Part shown: positions 59,410-64,000 of the stretch, one piece after another
How the letters are laid out: every line of letters starts with the position of its first letter
Position numbering within the stretch: position 1 is the stretch's first letter
Assembly (NCBI GenBank): GCA_022497145.1
Contig: MU385962.1
Location: forward strand, 1-64,000
Source of the DNA: Rostrohypoxylon terebratum
Lineage: Eukaryota > Ascomycota > Sordariomycetes > Xylariales > Hypoxylaceae
Length of the DNA: 64,000 nt
Reading direction: 5' to 3'
The notes under the pieces: model-generated
Told to the model about the DNA's origin: nothing
Databases searched by the model: none
What the model saw: the letters and a program-made list of their open reading frames with translations, nothing else
Position numbers and translations under genes: made by a program

Positions 59410-62400
59410 TCATGTGGAGTGTCTTGGCTGTCCTTGGATCCCTAACCCTACGTCGGGAGAAGAACGGCTATCTCGTTTGCGGTCTCCGCTCTGGCTCCCG
59501 CTTGCGCTCCCGCTTGCGTTTCTACCTCTCCTGCTTAATCTTGGGGGACTAAACCTGGAATGCCTCACCGGTGGGCTCGCAGAAGAAGCCGGTCTTCCAT
59601 TAGATTCATCGACGTGTTCTGGCCCAGGCATAACGGCGCTGTCGCCTATGGGCGGGGTTTGGGACCCAAACTCTACAACTCGCCCATCAGAAAGCCGTAT
59701 CCCACCAGAGCCAGACCTTGCCATCGGCTCTGCCCCGTCCGCTCCTTCAGATACTGTTGCTCTTGATCCTCTAGTTAGTGCGAAATGACCTAGTCGTCCG
59801 CTTGCAGATCGGTGTCTCTTTCCATCAGGAATGTCGTCGCTTCCACGTCTCTTAGGCTTGAACCTCGACACAAACCATGCCCTATCAAACTGAGGGTGGG
59901 ATGAAAAGCCCGAAGCCGCACGTCGACGGCCGCGACCTGAGTCCTTGTACAGTGAGTAACTAGTAGGTATAGGCTCAAGGTCGAGCGCTGGAATTCTTGG
60001 ACTAGGCTCCGTTTCTACAACGCTTGGTCGGCGAGAGTGAGGGCGTTGCATGATTTGTGACCCAGGAGAGGAGCTCAGTTGGGCTGATGGTGACGCATTT
60101 TGCACAGATAGGGAGTTGCTGGAGCCAAAACTATGACTTGACTGGTGACTAGGGTCGCGGGACATGGGTTGGCTAGAGTAGCCCTGGGGGTGCAGGTTTG
60201 GAGTTGGTGTCCATGGAGCTGGGTGGTTTAATGCGAGAACATCGTCTGGTGGGTTATGGACTGTATGTGGGTAAGGTAGATTGGCTTGAGAGTGGATAGA
60301 AGGTAATGAATGGACAAGATGAAGATGCTCGTTGTCTTCGTCTATAGATTGCTGCGATGGTCGGTAAGAATCCCACTGATGAGGACCGGGAGAAGGGCCA
60401 GGGCGAAGACTGCTGCTGGTATTGATTTCAATTGGGATAGGTGGTGGCGAGAACGGCCCAGATGGATGCGCCGGGCTAGACTGCGCAGACCGTGATAACG
60501 CCACAGACGTTGGCCTTGATGGTGGTCTTGAAGCTCGTCCTACAGGAGAGTTCGACAGTGATCTAGATGGTATTGAGGGTGGCTTGAGTACATGCTCAGC
60601 CGTGTCTACTTCCGGGAACGACGGCTGCTGTGTCACTGGCGGGCTTGCGGACGGCGGTGATGGTAGGGATGTAGTAGTTAGTGGAGCTGCTGATAAGGGA
60701 CTAGATACTTTGACAGGAGCTAGACCTTCGAGTGATACAGAATGGTCGTTCTCTCTACGCTTGAGGATCGTTCGTGCAGCGAAATCGGGCGACGGCGCCG
60801 GGTTAGAGAACGTGGAAACCGGATATTCGTCAATTGTAGCCTCGGCCTTAGGATCAGCGTACGATGGTCGTCCAGCTATAAGTCTTGGGCGCACAGTTGC
60901 GCTGTCGCTTATAAAATCGATGATGCTATCGACACTCGTTGGTTGCAAAGAAGGCGACCCCTTGTTAATCCGATCTAGATGTAATTGGGCCTTGGTTGCT
61001 TCTGACGACATACTGTCGGTTGACGAGCGCGGCCTTGATAAAAGCTGCTGCCTTACCGTCGGGTTGATGATGCCTCTAGCTGTCTCCCGACTAATACTGA
61101 CCCGCGGATCGCTGAGTATCTGAGATGCTGCTCTCCAAGCACCGGCACTATCACGGTAGCGTTTCGATGTATGTCGTTTAATAGTTCGATGATTTAGTTC
61201 AAAGACCTTGCGAGTAATTTCGTCATCATCTGGCATGGACATTGACTCAAAAACTTCTGTGGGTGCTGGTTGTGGCGTAACCGTCCTCGAATAATCTACA
61301 TCGTCCTGTAACTCAGTATGTGGAACGTGCCAATGATAAGGGTTGTGATGATCAAGGGGGCTATATATCGCTGGCGATTCCATCGCAGAGCTTTCCTCAT
61401 ATAGCATATACGGTTCAACTATGCTGCTGTTGCTCGGTGGCGTTTCCGAGTCGCCCTCGGACAAGCTATTCGTCCGTTCGAAGACAGAGATAATAACTCT
61501 TTCAGAACCTTGACTTGATACCTCTGTGATTCTCTTAGTAAGTTGATCGATTCGCTTGCCGATAGTGTCTAAATGCGATTCTATCAACTTTCGGCACTCA
61601 GTAAGTTCGGGGTTTCTTCTCTCGAATCGGCTGATATGAGCTAGTAATCGTTCGCCATGAATGAGAAATCTCCGGTAATCCTCAGGTACTCCCGTTAGAG
61701 GGTCCTCGTCAACCCGGCGATCGCTCACGTCGAAAGCTTTACAAAAGACGCGGATCGCCCGCTCCAACCAGAAAGGGGCTTGTCTTTCGTCAGCAAGGAC
61801 ATCGACGAAGAATGCTTGAACAATCCCATGAACCCTCAGTATATCAAGGCTATCCTGACCCATATCGACACTTCGCGTACTATTCGAACTGGCTGATGAG
61901 GCCTCGCTGTTCTCATTTCTCTCAACGAGAGCGAAGGCAATAAGTATTTTAAACGTGTTATTCAGTGTAGACCTTCGGGTTTCGGGGTCGGCAGATTTGA
62001 CAGGAGTCCTCTTGTCTAATGCTTTGGCGCCTAGTCTAATCGTTAGTATATGAAGATCTAATTGACATTGTTTGACGCTTACCTAGCACTACCATCTCCA
62101 CTGGGATGTGCGTTCCGAAGAAGGATAGTAAGGACATCAGATTTAACGCGGCAGTAGCGCCTCTGTGTTCAAGTTGCTCGCGGACAGCACGATATGCTGG
62201 TAGGTTCCCTACCTTCGGACGGCTTCGGAACGACCTCAGGTACTTCGCAAGCGGTTCTCTCGTAGCTTTCAGGTTCAGCGCTGCAACGTGGATCATAAGA
62301 GGCAGGCGATCCATCAGCTCCACCAACTCTTCGGCGCGTTTTAAATCATCTTGAGTATATGGTTTCTTCTTCCCCATCTCTTCAAAGAGTAACTCCTGAG

Positions 62401-64000
62401 CTTCTTGCTTTGTCAACGGGTCTAGAGCGATGACCTGAGGGTTGTCAAACTGATAATCTTCACCAGGAGTTCGTTCTGTTGATGTATAAATAATGCTTGT
62501 GTTCTTCCCAAACGGAATATAGTGTTGAAGACCTGGGATATCAAAATGAACGCCATCCAGGATGAGCAGCCAATTAACTTGGCTGCTCAACCATGATCGA
62601 ACAGCTTGGACCATTTCACGGCTATCAATCCTTCCGGTCCGGTCTAGGGGTACCACTTCGCTAAGGCCAACTGTCTTTGCGATATCCCAGTAGCCGTAGT
62701 CCAGCTCTTCTAAACATTTAGCTCGAATCCAGAAGATGCCACCTTTGTAGTCGTATTTATGCTGGAAGACATATTGTCGTGCTAAGTGAGTCTTACCTCC
62801 GCCAGGCATACTCTGTATCAAGACGGATGATGTTCCTACAGACCTTCTTTTATGGTCCATTAGCATCTTATGCAATAGTTTCAGTTCCTTATCTCGGCCT
62901 TTGAAATATGTGTTGGGACGAAACACTGTTGGCTTGACAAATAAAGGCTCTTGAGATGGGTCATGGTCAGATTTGGACTGTTGGGATGGAAAGTAGTCAT
63001 CCTCAGACGGCTGGTTGGGAGTTGTTGGGCCAGTGAGAAGCGGTCTAGATTGATGATCGATTCGCGAGGTGTCTTGAGGTGAAGATAAGGTAGTATCATT
63101 ATGCTGCGGAACTACAGATAGAAAAACCAAATCAGCTACGGCTCCTTATTTTTATCGGCGTCTATTATGCTCTTGTGAATGGTCATCAACTTCCTCTATC
63201 TCAAAAGGAAGTTGGATATCTTCAAATACCGAGTTCCTCAAAGACCGATTATGAGAACGGTCTGAGACGCTTTCTAGGAAAGAGAGTGCTGGTGACCTAC
63301 TGGATCCTTGGCCAGTCTGCTGGATGCGTTGTGAATCAAGCTAGTCGATGTTAGGTACGGTATCATCTTTGGGGTGGCTGTCTTTGGGAGGACCACATAC
63401 CCATGGCTTCATTCTCTCTTCAATCTCGTGCTTTGCCCTTGCTAGCTTCTCATCATCCTCCACTCTCCATCGAGTAGTGATAACATCCGGTGCATCGATA
63501 ACCCAATCTCTGATAGCTGTCGCTATTGTTCTGTAACCTGGTGCATTTCTACTTTCAAATTTGCACATGCCAGAGTGAGTTGCTTCAATAGCATAGTACG
63601 TCACACCCGGCAATTGGGGGCTAGCTGAATGCGCGTCGACTATGAGCATCCTAGTACCCTTCAGATCCGTCTTGTGATTCTCATGTGCCATCAGAATCTT
63701 GAACCGCTGGTAAATATCGAGGAAATGGTTGTTGATGTTTTGCAAGGTTTCATTATCTCTCTTCAGCGTCTTCAGAAGAACGGATTCTGACTGAAAGAAG
63801 GTGCGGGGCACTACGGCATCTGACATGCCCTGCAACATCGTACCCCATCCCGCTATATCAGAGCCTGTATGCGGTGTGCCGAGGAATATAAGCCCGTATG
63901 TAGACACGTAGATGGATCGATAGTCTTCGTGTTGAGAGGCCTTCAAGTCGTTCGAGTATAATAGAGCACGCTTCACCAGTATTCCGCCCAAGCTGTGACA
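59410..64000 (-). CDS. NB-ARC NLR with esterase-like N-terminus (partial)
   Basis: Runs off the right edge; at least 1429 residues are visible. The first visible residues CHSLGGILVKRAL hold the HSLGG nucleophile motif of the alpha/beta-hydrolase domain used by many fungal NLRs, followed by LIFLGTPHTGSD. Introns at 63400-63341 (GTATGT, CTAAC branch), about 63300-63112 (junction uncertain) and 62082-62031 link it to an NB-ARC domain. This has P-loop SMPGGGKTHLA near 62.8 kb, WLLILDGV as Walker B, STERTPG as the sensor and MDRLPLMIHVAA as the GLPL-like motif. After a short helical region (GQDSLDILRVHGIVQAFFVD) the usual TPRs are missing. Instead there are over 600 residues rich in Ser and Pro ending in basic stretches (RRGSDDIPDGKRHR). 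A role in recognition and cell death is inferred from the family. Confidence 0.85.

Noticed and set aside
63341..63343. In-frame TAG as evidence that the NB-ARC NLR is broken
   Set aside because: It is the last codon-phase triplet of a canonical 60-nt intron with GTATGT donor and CTAAC branch site (63400-63341).

Overview
The window is nuclear DNA of a filamentous ascomycete (Pezizomycotina, most likely a Sordariomycete). Genes are separated by AT-richer spacers of one to five kb. Introns are short (about 50-140 nt), with GTANGT-type donors, CTAAC/CTAAT branch sites and TAG/CAG acceptors. The protein families are typical fungal ones: Zn2Cys6 and C2H2 regulators, CFEM, WSC, STAND NTPases, DUF4470-MYND and Dal5-type transporters. 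The spacers carry many copies of a CCTAGGTA-like palindromic word; its recurrence recalls Xylariales-type genomes, but that placement is an impression and was not tested. No CRISPR array, prokaryotic gene or intact transposon was seen.

Layout. 0-4 kb: a large intronless minus-strand gene joining a stonustoxin-like (SNTX, MACPF/perforin-related) N-terminus to a fibronectin III domain and a septin/AIG1-like GTPase. 4.4-6.8 kb: a minus-strand drug-efflux (DHA14-type) MFS transporter broken by several small indels although its splice sites survive. 10.4-12.6 kb: a six-exon Zn2Cys6 regulator. 16.8-20.2 kb: a NACHT-type NLR. 20.7-21.3 kb: a GPI-anchored CFEM protein (minus). 22.7-24.9 kb: an allantoate-permease-family transporter. 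25.4-26.6 kb: an F-box protein. 28.5-31.1 kb: an Ace2/Swi5-type C2H2 factor. 32.4-36.2 kb: a DUF4470-MYND protein. 38.1-40.1 kb: a secreted BBE-like flavo-oxidase. 41.6-43.3 kb: a secreted TAP-like hydrolase. 44.3-44.7 kb: a small secreted thaumatin/Bys1-like protein. 45.7-46.6 kb: a SnoaL/NTF2-like protein. 52.1-53.1 kb: a WSC-domain cell-wall sensor. 55.0-57.2 kb: a probable Nup37-like nucleoporin. 59.4-64.0 kb: an NB-ARC NLR with an esterase-like N-terminus (minus), running off the right edge.

How the genes fit together. There is no operon and no complete biosynthetic cluster. Conserved housekeeping or regulatory genes (Ace2/Swi5, DUF4470-MYND, WSC, the Nup37-like gene) alternate with accessory genes. 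Three of the accessory genes have architectures expected of fungal self/non-self recognition or cell-death machinery: the SNTX-GTPase protein and the two NLRs. The pump relic next to an isolated Zn2Cys6 regulator could be the remains of a decayed cluster. Exon boundaries in the CDS entries were worked out by hand from splice signals and reading-phase continuity; they have not been checked against RNA.
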